DNA from: Photobacterium kagoshimensis
Lineage (GTDB): Bacteria; Pseudomonadota; Gammaproteobacteria; Enterobacterales; Vibrionaceae
DNA length: 64,000 nucleotides
Reading direction: 5' to 3'
NCBI RefSeq assembly: GCF_050337045.1
Contig: NZ_JAKJSO010000014.1
Span: 186,001 to 250,000, forward strand
The notes beneath the pieces are model-generated. The model saw nothing but the letters and a program-made list of their open reading frames with translations. It was not told where the DNA came from and ran no database searches. Below, one piece after another: positions 1-9,409 of this stretch. Positions within the stretch are counted from its first letter, which is position 1. Each line of letters starts with the position of its first letter. Made by a program: the position numbers and the translations under genes.

Positions 1-330
1 ATGGTCGCCATGGGAGATCCCGCAACCGTAGGTGAGCAGGCGTTAGATATGAATACAATTAAGCGTGTTGCCGCTTTGTCCGGTGGCCAATCTTTTCAAG
101 CCTTGGATCAGTCTGAGCTGGAACAAGCCTATGCCACTATCGGTGAGCTAGAGCCCGCGCTTTATGAAGCGACAACCTATCAGCCTAAACAGACGATTCA
201 TCATTATTTGATCAGTGCGGTTGTGGCGATCTATTTACTGGCTTTCTCCATTCTGACATTAAAACGTGTTGTTGTGGTTAAGCGCCGTAAGCGATTCGCA
301 GACATACAAGGAGGCGAACAGCATGACTGA
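1..330 (+). CDS. VWA-domain membrane protein, BatA-like, C-terminal part (5' end outside window)
   Basis: Partial gene: the reading frame is open from the first base, so the true start lies to the left. The visible 109 residues hold the last part of a von Willebrand A fold (an AALSGG segment typical of the domain end) and one transmembrane helix near residues 67-86, followed by a basic tail KRRKR. The order VWA protein, VWA/TPR protein, BatD-like protein is that of Bat (aerotolerance) operons, where membrane-anchored VWA proteins are thought to act in the periplasm. Its stop codon overlaps the start of the next gene in ATGACTGA, indicating translational coupling. The BatA assignment rests on position and the C-terminal pattern only. 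Confidence 0.7.
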   Translation: MVAMGDPATVGEQALDMNTIKRVAALSGGQSFQALDQSELEQAYATIGELEPALYEATTYQPKQTIHHYLISAVVAIYLLAFSILTLKRVVVVKRRKRFADIQGGEQHD

Positions 331-2137
331 TTCTTTGTTTTGGCAGCAATTGCTGAGTGCTTTTCACTTTATTCGCCCTTGGTGGTTACTCGCGTTTATT
401 CCCTTGGCGGTCACGGTTTATTGGCGCTGGCAGCTAGATGATGTATCAACATGGCAACAGGTGTTGCCAAAGCATTTACGTGACGCGCTGACGATTGGTG
501 AGAAAGGTTGGAAAAAACAACTTCCGCTAAAAGTGCTGACTCTGTTGATGGTGCTGGCGATTTTAGTATGTGCAGGCCCGAGTTGGCAGCGTGAAGCGTC
601 CCCATTTGGTGAAGACAAAGCGACCATGCTGGTGGTGATGGATGCCAGCGAGTCCATGTTAGAAAAAGATGTGGCGCCAAGCCGTCTAGAGCGCGCTAAG
701 CAAAAGGTGCGTGACCTGTTGGCGCTAAGGCAAGGCGGTAAAACAGGGTTAGTAGTGTATAGCGGTTCTGCCCATACAGCGATGCCACCCACCCAAGATA
801 GCGATGTGTTTTCGCCATTTTTAGCGGCAATAGATCCGAGCATTATGCCTGAATCTGGTAAATCTGCTGAACAAGCCTTACCGCTTATCTCTAGCTTGTT
901 GGGTAACGAATTAGCAGGGTCGGTTTTATTCATTACTGATGGCGCAAACCCCACCACGATCGATGCTTTTAGCGCTTATTTTGCTAATAGCCCTCACCAG
1001 TTATTAGTGCTGGCGATGGGGAACTCGGATGTGATGAGTCATCAGTCTTTTGATTTGAAATCTTTAAATCAATTAGCAGATAGCACTGACGGCAAATTGG
1101 TCGAGGTTTCGGTTGATGCCAGTGATGTGCAAACTTTGAATCGTTATGTTGAGCGCCACATGCAGCTTAATAATGAATCTGCAATGCCATGGAAAGACAT
1201 GGGTTATTACGTGTTGTTTCCTATCACCTTTATTTTGCTGTTGTGGTTTAGGAAAGGGTGGCTGGTTCAATGGTGCTTGGTGGCGGCAGTGCTTTTTCCC
1301 GTGACATTTTCGGCGCCAGTGTCAGCACAAAGTGTTCACACGAAAGCGACACCAACGGCAGAGGAAATTGCGGCAGAAACTGAGACAGTCACAGTATTTG
1401 ACCGAGTGTCGGCATGGTGGCTCGATATGTGGTTAACGCCAGATCAGCAAGGCCAGCTTTATTTTAACCAGCAAGAGTATGTCAAAGCGGCGCAGCACTT
1501 TACTGATCCCTTACGCAAAGGCGTGGCGTATTACTACGGCGCTGAATATCAGTTGGCGCACAGTGCCTTTTTACAAGTGGGTAAGCAAAGCCCAACAGTT
1601 GTTAGTCAGGAAGTAGGAAAGACGGGTAGCGAGACACTGGATAACACGCGTTCTGCACAACGTGAATTAGGGTTATTCAATGCCGCGAATGCGTTGGCAC
1701 GTCAGCGAGAATACCTTGCCGCACGCGACATGTTCTTACAACTGGCGCAACATGCGCAAACCGAGACTATTCGCGAACAAGCCGATCATAATTACCAAGT
1801 GATTAAAGGCATTGTTGAAGAGATTAACCGTACCAGTGAAAGTCAATCAGGCACGACCGACGGCCCTGAAGAATCATTTGAATTGGGTGATAACCCGCAA
1901 ACTGCCGAAGGAGCAGAAGAGCAAGTGAGTTCGGAAATGATGGTACGAGAGACGCTCAATGCCAATGAAATTCTCGGGAGTGATGAACTGGCCGATAAAT
2001 GGCTGCGACGGGTAGAGGCGGATCCTAAATACTTTTTGCGCGCTAAATTCCAGTTGCAGCGTATAGCGCAAACGGCAGAGCAGGGCAAAATTGGTTCTAC
2101 TACCTCACAAGGAGGCGCTGATGAAGCCAATGAATAA
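323..2137 (+). CDS. VWA/TPR membrane protein, BatB-like
   Basis: 604 residues. The start at 323 is chosen because AAGGAGG stands 8 bases upstream; an earlier in-frame ATG at 266 would run deep into the previous gene. Two hydrophobic helices near residues 15-32 and 70-87 precede a VWA domain carrying the metal-ion-dependent adhesion motif DASES. Further transmembrane segments follow around residues 290-330, then a TPR-like helical region (FNQQEYVKAAQHF) and an acidic, low-complexity tail. This is the standard build of BatB/BatC-type proteins. The VWA motif is intact, so metal-dependent partner binding is plausible. The partner is not known. It is followed by a BatD-like gene overlapping by 17 bases. 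Confidence 0.8.
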   Translation: MTDSLFWQQLLSAFHFIRPWWLLAFIPLAVTVYWRWQLDDVSTWQQVLPKHLRDALTIGEKGWKKQLPLKVLTLLMVLAILVCAGPSWQREASPFGEDKATMLVVMDASESMLEKDVAPSRLERAKQKVRDLLALRQGGKTGLVVYSGSAHTAMPPTQDSDVFSPFLAAIDPSIMPESGKSAEQALPLISSLLGNELAGSVLFITDGANPTTIDAFSAYFANSPHQLLVLAMGNSDVMSHQSFDLKSLNQLADSTDGKLVEVSVDASDVQTLNRYVERHMQLNNESAMPWKDMGYYVLFPITFILLLWFRKGWLVQWCLVAAVLFPVTFSAPVSAQSVHTKATPTAEEIAAETETVTVFDRVSAWWLDMWLTPDQQGQLYFNQQEYVKAAQHFTDPLRKGVAYYYGAEYQLAHSAFLQVGKQSPTVVSQEVGKTGSETLDNTRSAQRELGLFNAANALARQREYLAARDMFLQLAQHAQTETIREQADHNYQVIKGIVEEINRTSESQSGTTDGPEESFELGDNPQTAEGAEEQVSSEMMVRETLNANEILGSDELADKWLRRVEADPKYFLRAKFQLQRIAQTAEQGKIGSTTSQGGADEANE

Positions 2138-3503
2138 GCTAAAGTGGGTCTTACTCAGTCTTATCTTATTGTTTTTACACCCTGTTATGGCAGCTGATAA
2201 TGGCATTATTTCGAAATCTGATCAGGCAGAGATGAAAAATTGGGTGAGTGTGAATGCTTGGCTTGAAGGGACTGATAAAAATGCCAAGGATTCTAAACGT
2301 GCAAAGCATAGCAATACCGACAGCGATAAAGAAACATTTGATCAGAAAGAAGCACTTGCCCAGAAAGAAGCCGTGTATGCGGTTAGTGAACAGATCATCA
2401 TGGTGGTTGAAGTCTCGACCCCGCGTTGGTTAACTGGTGGTACTCGGATCGACAATATTGAAATTCCTAATGTCATCGTTAAGCAACGTAACCCGTTGGC
2501 GACCAATTATACCCAACGTCGTGATGGACAAACTTGGTCAATTCAACGTTGGGAAATTACCTTGTATCCACAGGTATCGGGACAATTTCATATTCCACCG
2601 ACCCGTGTAACGGCTCAAGTTTCAGCGCCAAATGGCCAGAATGTACAGGCGAATTTAACCACGCCGCCATTGGCATTCAAGGCTAGTCTTCCGTCTGGCT
2701 TTTTAAGCGGAGACAAAGGATGGGTTGCAGCCAGTGCGTTAACCGCAAGCGAGCAATGGCAAGTATCACGTGAACAGGGCGAGCTAAAAGTCGGTGATAG
2801 CATTACACGCAGCGTGACAATAACAGGCACGGACACTTTATCGGTGTTGCTTCCTCCCTTGCTAGCCGCGACAGAGAATCATGAGCCGAGTGACAGTTAT
2901 CATCGCTACCCGCAGCCAAATGCATTAGCCGATAGCCAGTCACGGGGAAATTATCAGTCATCACGAACAGAAGAGGTGGTGTACGTACTGCAAAAAGGGG
3001 GCGAGCTGCACTTTCCAGATCTGAAGTTACAGTGGTGGAATACAGATACACAGCAGCTTGAGACACTGACGCTTGAAGGGCGTCGTTTTACGGTTAAACA
3101 CACCGTGCGCTCTTGGTTGTCACTTTATGGTCCTATTTTGTTTACCGTGCTCGCTTTGTTGGCTGTGGGTTATATTCAGGCTCGAATGATGCTTCGTTAT
3201 TACCGTACTCGACCTACACCACAATGGTTAGCATTTAGTCGCGCACTAAATACGAAAAGCTGGGCCACAGCACGATTACTGATCTATCGTAAATTACGAG
3301 GTCAAACCCAACAGCTTGAGCTGCATCAGTATCAAGCCTCGTCATCGTGGCATTCATTGAGTCAGCGGTTGCAGCAAGCTAAGTTGAGCCGTGCAGGATT
3401 TATCAGTGTGTGGTTGAAAATAAAGAAGGTGACAATCAAAGGCTGCTCTTTGCCTAAAGCGTTACCTGCATTAAAGACAATAAACACTAAAAACGAACTT
3501 TAG
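2121..3503 (+). CDS. BatD-like exported membrane protein
   Basis: 460 residues, starting at 2121 behind a strong AAGGAGG; the longer frame from 2091 lacks a ribosome site and lies inside the previous gene. An N-terminal signal sequence (LLSLILLFLHPVMA) is followed by a mainly beta-strand periplasmic region and one transmembrane helix near residues 338-358, then a basic cytoplasmic tail. This is the architecture of BatD (oxygen-tolerance-like) proteins. It is the last gene of the operon: the upstream stop overlaps its start, and a strong hairpin terminator follows at 3572. No catalytic motif is visible; a scaffold role for the two VWA partners is an inference from the family. Confidence 0.75.
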   Translation: MKPMNKLKWVLLSLILLFLHPVMAADNGIISKSDQAEMKNWVSVNAWLEGTDKNAKDSKRAKHSNTDSDKETFDQKEALAQKEAVYAVSEQIIMVVEVSTPRWLTGGTRIDNIEIPNVIVKQRNPLATNYTQRRDGQTWSIQRWEITLYPQVSGQFHIPPTRVTAQVSAPNGQNVQANLTTPPLAFKASLPSGFLSGDKGWVAASALTASEQWQVSREQGELKVGDSITRSVTITGTDTLSVLLPPLLAATENHEPSDSYHRYPQPNALADSQSRGNYQSSRTEEVVYVLQKGGELHFPDLKLQWWNTDTQQLETLTLEGRRFTVKHTVRSWLSLYGPILFTVLALLAVGYIQARMMLRYYRTRPTPQWLAFSRALNTKSWATARLLIYRKLRGQTQQLELHQYQASSSWHSLSQRLQQAKLSRAGFISVWLKIKKVTIKGCSLPKALPALKTINTKNEL

Positions 3504-3571
3504 CTCAAACTATTGAGTAATAACGCTCGCCCCGTTTCGTGGGATTTCCTACACTCGAATTACATGTATTC

Positions 3572-3617
3572 AACCCATTAAGCTTGCTTCATCATGCTTA
3601 ATGGGTTTTGCTTTATC
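3572..3617 (+). terminator. Rho-independent terminator of the bat-type operon
   Basis: A perfect 12-bp inverted repeat (AACCCATTAAGC / GCTTAATGGGTT), with a 12-base loop and a T-rich tail, lies 68 bases after the BatD-like stop. Its right arm contains the ATG at 3601, which argues against that codon as the start of the LysR gene. Confidence 0.8.
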
Positions 3618-3627
3618 AGCAGGAAGA

Positions 3628-4536
3628 ATGAAAAGTACTGAACTCAATTTAATCCCCATTTTTGTTGCTATCTTTGAAGAGCAAAATCTATCGCGCGCCG
3701 CCAAGCGGATGGATATTACTCAGCCTGCCGTCAGTAAAGCACTGAAACGCTTGCGTGAGATCTATGATGATCCGTTGTTTCATCGTAATACTTCAGGTGT
3801 CGAGCCAACCACTTTTGCCCGCGATATTTACCCCGCGATGTCTGCTGCATTTAAAAACTTTAGTTCGACCTTATCAGCTTCACGGGCATTTGATCCTAAA
3901 GTCTCAAATCGTATTTTTTCAGTTGCTTGTGTCTCGGCAGCAAGTTATGAATTGATGCCGCAATTGATGAAACAGATCCACGAACAGGCGCCGCATATTT
4001 CTATTGAAGTGCACCCGTTGTTTACTGAAGATTTTGAAAGTGATTTACGGCTTCAGCGCTATGATCTGATCGTTGATTTAGTCCCTCGCGGCCGGACCGT
4101 TTTAAAAGTAGAACCCATTTTTTCTGAACGCTTATTGGTGGTATGTAGTACACAACATCCGCGTATCAAAGATTCCATCACGCCTGAACAGTTTTTAAAA
4201 GAACAGCACGTAGTGGTCTCTCGCTGGCACAGTAGGAAAAGCTTGTTGAATGATGAAGATATCGCAGACCTTGATAAGCGAGATATTAAGTATCGTGCAC
4301 CCGGTGTAGTGGAAATGTTACCTGTGATCCACAACAGTGAGTACATAGGTATGTTGCCCGAATCGACCATTAAGGCATTTGAAAATACTTATGATGTAAA
4401 AGGCATTCCGCTGCCATTTACCGATAAGGTTTATGACTTATGTGCGATTTGGCACCCAAGCCGAACCAGTGAAAGTGCCCATAAGTGGCTGAGGAATCAA
4501 GTGAAGCAAGCGGGGAAAGTCATAAAGAAAAGTTAG
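3628..4536 (+). CDS. LysR-family transcriptional regulator
   Basis: 302 residues. The N-terminal helix-turn-helix (LSRAAKRMDITQPAVSKAL) and the later substrate-binding domain are typical of LysR proteins of about 300 residues. The start at 3628 follows AGGA closely; the upstream ATG at 3601 sits inside the operon terminator. It lies between the bat-type operon and the divergently oriented HAD phosphatase and lipoprotein genes, so it may control this locus. Its ligand cannot be read from sequence. In this family the regulator commonly acts on an adjacent promoter, but the gene facing it is convergent here. Confidence 0.85.
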   Translation: MKSTELNLIPIFVAIFEEQNLSRAAKRMDITQPAVSKALKRLREIYDDPLFHRNTSGVEPTTFARDIYPAMSAAFKNFSSTLSASRAFDPKVSNRIFSVACVSAASYELMPQLMKQIHEQAPHISIEVHPLFTEDFESDLRLQRYDLIVDLVPRGRTVLKVEPIFSERLLVVCSTQHPRIKDSITPEQFLKEQHVVVSRWHSRKSLLNDEDIADLDKRDIKYRAPGVVEMLPVIHNSEYIGMLPESTIKAFENTYDVKGIPLPFTDKVYDLCAIWHPSRTSESAHKWLRNQVKQAGKVIKKS

Positions 4537-4571
4537 CGGAGAGTAGAACCTGACGATTGGTATTCTTTGCT

Positions 4572-4601
4572 TTAAGAGCTCCTCAAAGTAAGGAGCTCTT
4601 A
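4572..4601. terminator. Hairpin between convergent genes
   Basis: TAAGAGCTCCT, a 7-base loop and AGGAGCTCTTA form an 11-bp stem between the ends of the LysR gene and the HAD gene. There is no long T tract on either side, so it may be a weak bidirectional terminator. Confidence 0.5.
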
Positions 4602-4619
4602 GTGTGTTGGCTGAAGAGC

Positions 4620-5603
4620 TTAGTACACGGTGCACCATTCATTTTTCATATCAATAAGATGCCAGTTGTCGCGGGTATTAGCTTCATCCATTGCTTTGTC
4701 TAGTTGTCCGACACTGGACTTACGGTCATATTTCCATTCACGTGCTTCGTCAGTGTGGTGCACAATCATCGCCATAGAATTTGGTTGGCTGGTCGCCCAT
4801 TGCATCATCGCGTGGTCACCGTCTGAGTTACCGACGGCGAGTACAGGCTTTTTACCTATAATATGCTGGATGTTTTCTGGCTTGCCACCTTTATCATCAA
4901 TAGTGAGGATCTCACCCATTTTGGTGATGGTCGGCTGACCGTCATTGTATGCGTATTGGTACTTAAGGGCGCTGCCAATGATTTGTTCTGCTGGAATATT
5001 GTACACCTCAGGTGCCCATGCTCGCATAAAGTCTACGCCACCACCTGACACAATATACGTTTTAAAATCATTCGCTTGCAAGTAAGTGAGCATTTCACGC
5101 ATTGGCTTGTAGGTAAGCTCAGTATAGGCTTTGTTGAATCGCTTATCTTTCGCTGTGGTTAGCCATTGGTCGACAGTTTGTTGGTATTCCTCAACCGTCA
5201 TACCACTGTGAGTGACTTTGACGATCTCAAGCAGTGCTTCTTCACCGCCAGCAAATACATTCTCAATATCGTCGTTTAATACGAACTTAAATGGCGCCTG
5301 TGTTTTCCATTCAGGGTGATCTTTTGCCATCGCTTTGACTTGATCAAGCGCGAACGCCAATTGGAAATAATAGGGTTTTTCTGACCACAAGGTACCGTCA
5401 TTATCAAAGACCGCAATGCGCTCTGCGACAGGTACAAAGGTCTCTTTTGATTTGTCTGTAGATTGATCAACGAAGTTTACAATGGCGGCCTTGCTATTAC
5501 CGTCCTTCCAAGATGGTAACTGGTTGGGATCACAATCCATCGCCATGGTTGAGAAAGATAGGCCAGATAAGACAGCGAGGGTACAAATACGTTTTTTGTT
5601 CAT
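4620..5603 (-). CDS. Exported HAD-family phosphatase
   Basis: 327 residues with a signal peptide (residues 1-21, ending TMA before MDCDP). Haloacid-dehalogenase motifs are in order: motif I FDNDGTLW (nucleophile Asp, acid Asp), motif II IVSGGG, and motif III/IV as GKKPVLAVGNSDGDHAMM. The insert between motifs I and II is alpha-helical, as in phosphoserine-phosphatase-like HADs. A periplasmic phosphomonoesterase is therefore likely; the substrate is unknown. It lies in the same direction and downstream of the FGE-like lipoprotein gene, with 151 bases between, so joint transcription is possible. The neighbourhood (sulfatase maturase, Bat proteins) recalls sulfate-ester or phosphoester scavenging loci. 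Confidence 0.85.
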   Translation of the reverse strand: MNKKRICTLAVLSGLSFSTMAMDCDPNQLPSWKDGNSKAAIVNFVDQSTDKSKETFVPVAERIAVFDNDGTLWSEKPYYFQLAFALDQVKAMAKDHPEWKTQAPFKFVLNDDIENVFAGGEEALLEIVKVTHSGMTVEEYQQTVDQWLTTAKDKRFNKAYTELTYKPMREMLTYLQANDFKTYIVSGGGVDFMRAWAPEVYNIPAEQIIGSALKYQYAYNDGQPTITKMGEILTIDDKGGKPENIQHIIGKKPVLAVGNSDGDHAMMQWATSQPNSMAMIVHHTDEAREWKYDRKSSVGQLDKAMDEANTRDNWHLIDMKNEWCTVY

Positions 5604-5754
5604 ATTATTATTTACCTAAATTTGAGTGTATTGGTGCAATACATTGAGGTGAAACATCAATGAGAACAGCGTGATTAATCCTCACCCTAACCATAGACAG
5701 ATACTCTAAGACCCTGAGGTGGCATTAAACGTCGCTTCTCGAGTTTACTCGATC

Positions 5755-6552
5755 TTAATTCGCGTCTTTCGCCAGTCGAAGACCCATATCGGACATAATT
5801 ATAGACTGGCTGGCAAAGTCGCGACGGAAATTCTCTGATTCATCAGGGTCATAGGCGAAGCTACCACCACGGACAGACTTGTGGGCTAAACCGGCTTTTT
5901 CATCTTTGGCATTGTTGGGGTTGTCTGTAGGGCCATAGCGGTAAAAGGTGTCATCAAAAGCATCAATAACAAACTCGCCGACGTTACCTGTCATGTCGTA
6001 CAGCCCAAGTTCGTTGGGTTGTTTTTGGCCAACTGGTTGCGCTTTGTTATTGGCATTGGCCGCATACCAGGCGACGTCATCAAGGTTATTTGAACCGCTA
6101 TAAGTAAAACCTTGGCTCTTGTTGCCACCTATTGCTGCAAATTCCCACTCGGCTTCGGTGGGTAATCGATAATGTTCGCCTGTCAGTTCGTTAAGTTGCT
6201 CAATAAAGAAATTGGCTTGCTGCCAACTGAGGTTGTTCACCGGAATATCGGGCGCTTTAAAGTAGCTCAACGATGAGCCCATTACAGATTCAAACAACGC
6301 TTGAGTAACTTCGAATTTTGAGAGGTAGAAACCATCGACCGTGACGTCTCTGGCTGGGCTTTCTGCTTTGCTGGCATTTGGCTGATTTGAGCCCATGACA
6401 AAGCTACCGCCTTCGACTCGAACCATGTTGCTATCAATTTGCTGTGCGATAGGGTGAGGTGTTGTTGACATGGTGCAGGCAAATAAGCCACTTAGAGTAA
6501 CTGCGCTTATCGCAATGGCCGCGAGAGAGTATTTAGAACTTAATGCAAACAT
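5755..6552 (-). CDS. Lipoprotein with formylglycine-generating-enzyme (SUMF1) fold
   Basis: 265 residues. A signal sequence ends in the lipobox LFAC at about residue 26, so it is probably membrane-anchored. The body shows the SUMF1/FGE pattern: VRVEGGSFVMGS, FYLSKFEVTQALFESVMG, PVNNLSWQQANFF, RLPTEAEWEFAA, YDMTGNVGEFV and SVRGGSF. The cysteine pair that oxygen-dependent FGE uses near the C terminus is absent: the stretch after RGGSF has no cysteine at all. It is thus unlikely to be an active FGE and more likely a structural or binding member of the fold. It is divergent from the anaerobic sulfatase maturase gene. The start is set by GGAG 8 bases upstream. Confidence 0.85.
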   Translation of the reverse strand: MFALSSKYSLAAIAISAVTLSGLFACTMSTTPHPIAQQIDSNMVRVEGGSFVMGSNQPNASKAESPARDVTVDGFYLSKFEVTQALFESVMGSSLSYFKAPDIPVNNLSWQQANFFIEQLNELTGEHYRLPTEAEWEFAAIGGNKSQGFTYSGSNNLDDVAWYAANANNKAQPVGQKQPNELGLYDMTGNVGEFVIDAFDDTFYRYGPTDNPNNAKDEKAGLAHKSVRGGSFAYDPDESENFRRDFASQSIIMSDMGLRLAKDAN

Positions 6553-6743
6553 GGATGTATCTCCAAATCGAAGCTAAGTCGAGATTACATTGAGGCCATG
6601 TTGAGCTGAGCCAAAACCTAATCAAACGAGCATCCATTGTAGGCAATCTTCCCATTCCCATTGGTTATAAGGGGTATAACAAGCTATAGCGCAGGGCAGG
6701 TTTTATTATGGTCACTCTTAGTTTGTCGCTCGAAAGGTGAGAT

Positions 6744-8066
6744 ATGTTAGTCACTCAAGGTCCACAGTTTAACGGTAAGGCGTCCAAGCGTTTGCACGTG
6801 ATGGCAAAGCCCATAGGTGCTGCTTGTAATATTGATTGCACTTACTGCTATTACTTGAGTAAACAGGATTTGCTGGAGTACAAAAAAAGCTGTTCGCCAA
6901 AAATGGATGACGACACATTAGAAACTTACATTCGACAATACATCGAAGGGCAAAACACCCCTGAAATCATCTTCTCATGGCAAGGTGGTGAGCCGACGAT
7001 GCTCGGGTTGGAATACTTTCAGAAAATAGTCGCATTCCAGAAGAAATATCAGCCAGCAGGCGTGAAAATTTCAAATGATTTACAAACTAATGGCACCTTA
7101 CTTAACGATGAGTGGTGTGCGTTTTTGGCTGACAATAATTTCTTAATTGGATTAAGTATTGATGGACCCGAGCTACTGCATAACACCTATCGTACCAACA
7201 AAGCTGGGCGCGGTACGTTTAAGCAAGTGATGAAAGCGGTTGAGCTATTACACAAGTACAAGGTCAACTTTGCGACTTTAACCTGTGTGAATAACTTAAC
7301 CAGCCAAAACCCACTAGAGGTTTACCGCTTTTTGCGTGATGTGGTGAAGTCGCCACAAATGCAGTTTATTCCGATTGTTGAGCAAAAAACATTTCGCACC
7401 ACAGCGCCGCAAAAATGGCAGCCACAAGATCAGTTAACGCAAGGCGATGCCCGATTAAACCCGTACCACAAAGCCTCTGTAGTTGAACCTTGGTGTGTGT
7501 CTGCTGAAGCATGGGGTGACTTTTTGATTGCGGTGTTTGATGAGTGGGTAACGAAGGATCTGGGTAAAGTCTTTGTTCAATACTTTGAAGCCAGTGTTGA
7601 GACTTGGATGGGTCGCAAGAACCCCTTATGTACGCTAGGTGAGATCTGCGGCAAAGGGTTGGCGATGGAGCCCAATGGCGATGTATTTACCTGCGACCAC
7701 TACGTTTACCCTGAGTATAAAGTTGGCAATATTCATCATCAGAAGCTTGATGAGATGGCGTATTCCCCTGAACAGCAAAAGTTTGGTTTTGCGAAATCCC
7801 GAACTTTGACGACGCAATGTCAGCAATGTGATTATAAATTTGCTTGTCATGGTGAGTGTCCGAAAAATCGTTTCATTCGCACCAAAGAAGGGGAGCCGGG
7901 GCTTAACTATTTATGTGCGGGGTGGCATAAATTCTTTAGCCATGCAGACAAGGCAATGGCGTATGTGTTGCGTATGACGGGGAACCCAGTCGCACATGGT
8001 AAATACAGCGATGAAGTGATGGCGCTACAGGTTAGACGTGCGCACGCATTCCCAACGAAGTTTTAG
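6744..8066 (+). CDS. Radical SAM anaerobic sulfatase-maturating enzyme homologue
   Basis: 440 residues. The radical SAM cluster motif CNIDCTYC uses Cys28, Cys32 and Cys35. A C-terminal SPASM region has the spaced cysteines CTLGEICGKG, FTCDHYVYPE, CQQCDYKFACHGECP and LCAG that bind two further iron-sulfur clusters. This is the signature of anSME enzymes, which oxidise an active-site Cys or Ser of sulfatases to formylglycine without oxygen in the cytoplasm. Length matches the family. The start ATG follows AAAGGTGAG. No sulfatase gene is in the window, so the substrate would be encoded outside it, perhaps left of the bat-type genes. A HEAT/TPR gene follows 7 bases after the stop. Confidence 0.9.
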   Translation: MLVTQGPQFNGKASKRLHVMAKPIGAACNIDCTYCYYLSKQDLLEYKKSCSPKMDDDTLETYIRQYIEGQNTPEIIFSWQGGEPTMLGLEYFQKIVAFQKKYQPAGVKISNDLQTNGTLLNDEWCAFLADNNFLIGLSIDGPELLHNTYRTNKAGRGTFKQVMKAVELLHKYKVNFATLTCVNNLTSQNPLEVYRFLRDVVKSPQMQFIPIVEQKTFRTTAPQKWQPQDQLTQGDARLNPYHKASVVEPWCVSAEAWGDFLIAVFDEWVTKDLGKVFVQYFEASVETWMGRKNPLCTLGEICGKGLAMEPNGDVFTCDHYVYPEYKVGNIHHQKLDEMAYSPEQQKFGFAKSRTLTTQCQQCDYKFACHGECPKNRFIRTKEGEPGLNYLCAGWHKFFSHADKAMAYVLRMTGNPVAHGKYSDEVMALQVRRAHAFPTKF

Positions 8067-8073
8067 GAGCAAT

Positions 8074-9270
8074 ATGATGAAGAAACTCTTAACAGTATTG
8101 ACTACGTTGGCGTTAATGACGACACAGTCGTACGCGGCAAATACATCGACTGTCAACGCTTCGGCGGTAAACACAGATAGTGATATACAGAACCAAGCGG
8201 AACATAGCGTATTGAGTCAGGCTGATACGACGACACTCGCTTCAGATGCTCATTCTCAGTCATCATCAGCGCAAAATTCGATGGCTAATAGTAGCTCCGA
8301 GCAAGTACAACAGTGGGTGTATACCGCGCAAGATAAACGCCAGAGTGATCAAGTAAGAGCCAATGCTTTACGCCAGCTGGCACCATACCCGAGCCAAAAC
8401 AGTCTTGTTGCCGTGGTGCGAGGTTTGCAAGATGACTGCGAGGCAGTGAGAGAAGCTGCTGTTATTGCGGCGGAACCTTACCAATTTACTAATCGCTGGC
8501 GAATGCTGGAGCCATTGTTAACCGATCCAAACCAGCAGGTCAGAGTGACAGCTACAACCAATTTAATCCGTGATTTTGGCAACATGTCACCAAAGCAACA
8601 ACACACTATTGAATCTGCCTACCAAGAGCTGGTGGTATTTCTTCGCGCTCAAGCTAATGTAAAAGGCCATATACAAGAAGATATACAAGAAAGTACGTCT
8701 GAGAATGTACAGTTGAATCTAAAGTCAGCTTTGTTATTAGCTGATGTTTACCGCTGGCATCAAGAGTGGGATAAAGCGCAGTCGCTGTATGAGACCTTGA
8801 TCAAAGCCAATCCAAAAAATGCTCAGGTTTGGTTGAGTGTAGCTGATAATTTACGCGGCCAAGGTAAAGATGAGCAAGCTCTTGTGGCGTTGGATAAAGC
8901 GATTGTTCTTCAGCCAAATGAGTCCAACTTGTATTACTCACAAGCACTAACCTTAGTACGCTTAGAGCAGAAAGCTAAAGCGGCGGATGCGATCGAAATT
9001 GCCGCGAATATGGCACAAACTAATAGCTACTTTTGGTATTTAAATGGTGTGTTACAAGAGCCATTAGATATAGATAAGTCGGTGAAATCATTTGAACAAG
9101 CTTACTTGATTTCAGGCGCACCCGAGCAATTGTATGCGGTGTGCGATATTTATGTTCGTACAGCAAGTGATAAAACGGAAGCTTGTTTGGATGAATTAGG
9201 GAAAATTGCGCCTGATTATGTGGTAACGCAATTACAGGTTAAATCTAAAGGGCAAGTTGTCTCGAACTAA
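8074..9270 (+). CDS. Exported HEAT/TPR-repeat protein
   Basis: 398 residues from 8074, where AGGAG stands 4 bases upstream; the longer frame from 8038 overlaps the maturase. A signal peptide (KKLLTVLTTLALMTTQSYA) precedes a Ser/Thr/Asn-rich linker. HEAT-like helices follow (NALRQLAPYPS, CEAVREAAVIAA, NQQVRVTATTNLIRDF) and then TPR units (AQSLYETLIKANPKNAQVWLSVADNLRGQG). It probably serves as a protein-binding scaffold in the periplasm. The 7-base gap to the maturase gene suggests one transcript and a shared process. No enzymatic motif is seen. Confidence 0.75.
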   Translation: MMKKLLTVLTTLALMTTQSYAANTSTVNASAVNTDSDIQNQAEHSVLSQADTTTLASDAHSQSSSAQNSMANSSSEQVQQWVYTAQDKRQSDQVRANALRQLAPYPSQNSLVAVVRGLQDDCEAVREAAVIAAEPYQFTNRWRMLEPLLTDPNQQVRVTATTNLIRDFGNMSPKQQHTIESAYQELVVFLRAQANVKGHIQEDIQESTSENVQLNLKSALLLADVYRWHQEWDKAQSLYETLIKANPKNAQVWLSVADNLRGQGKDEQALVALDKAIVLQPNESNLYYSQALTLVRLEQKAKAADAIEIAANMAQTNSYFWYLNGVLQEPLDIDKSVKSFEQAYLISGAPEQLYAVCDIYVRTASDKTEACLDELGKIAPDYVVTQLQVKSKGQVVSN

Positions 9271-9393
9271 AATTACGTAAAGTGTAACCAGTTTTAATGT
9301 TGGATCCTGTTAGTGTGCAAAGTAATAATAAGTAAAAGTTGTGCGAGTTAATCACTCGCCAGCTTTCCAATAAACTATATATACTGCTAGCAA

Positions 9394-9409
9394 ATGAAAG
9401 CGCTTTCAT
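9394..9409. promoter_or_regulatory. LacI/GalR-type operator palindrome
   Basis: ATGAAAGCGCTTTCAT is a perfect 16-bp palindrome with a central CG, the form of LacI/GalR/CcpA-family operators. It sits 178 bases before the EIIC-EAL start and just downstream of a TATACT box (9380-9385), where a bound repressor would block transcription. The rest of the 316-base gap (9271-9586) is AT-rich with no ORF seen. Confidence 0.6.

Noticed and set aside
266..322. Upstream extension of the BatB-like protein from 266
   Set aside because: It lies inside the previous gene and has no ribosome site, while 323 has AAGGAGG.
4620..9270. A sulfatase gene to match the maturase
   Set aside because: No sulfatase signature (CxPxR or SxPxR) is in any gene of this part of the window.
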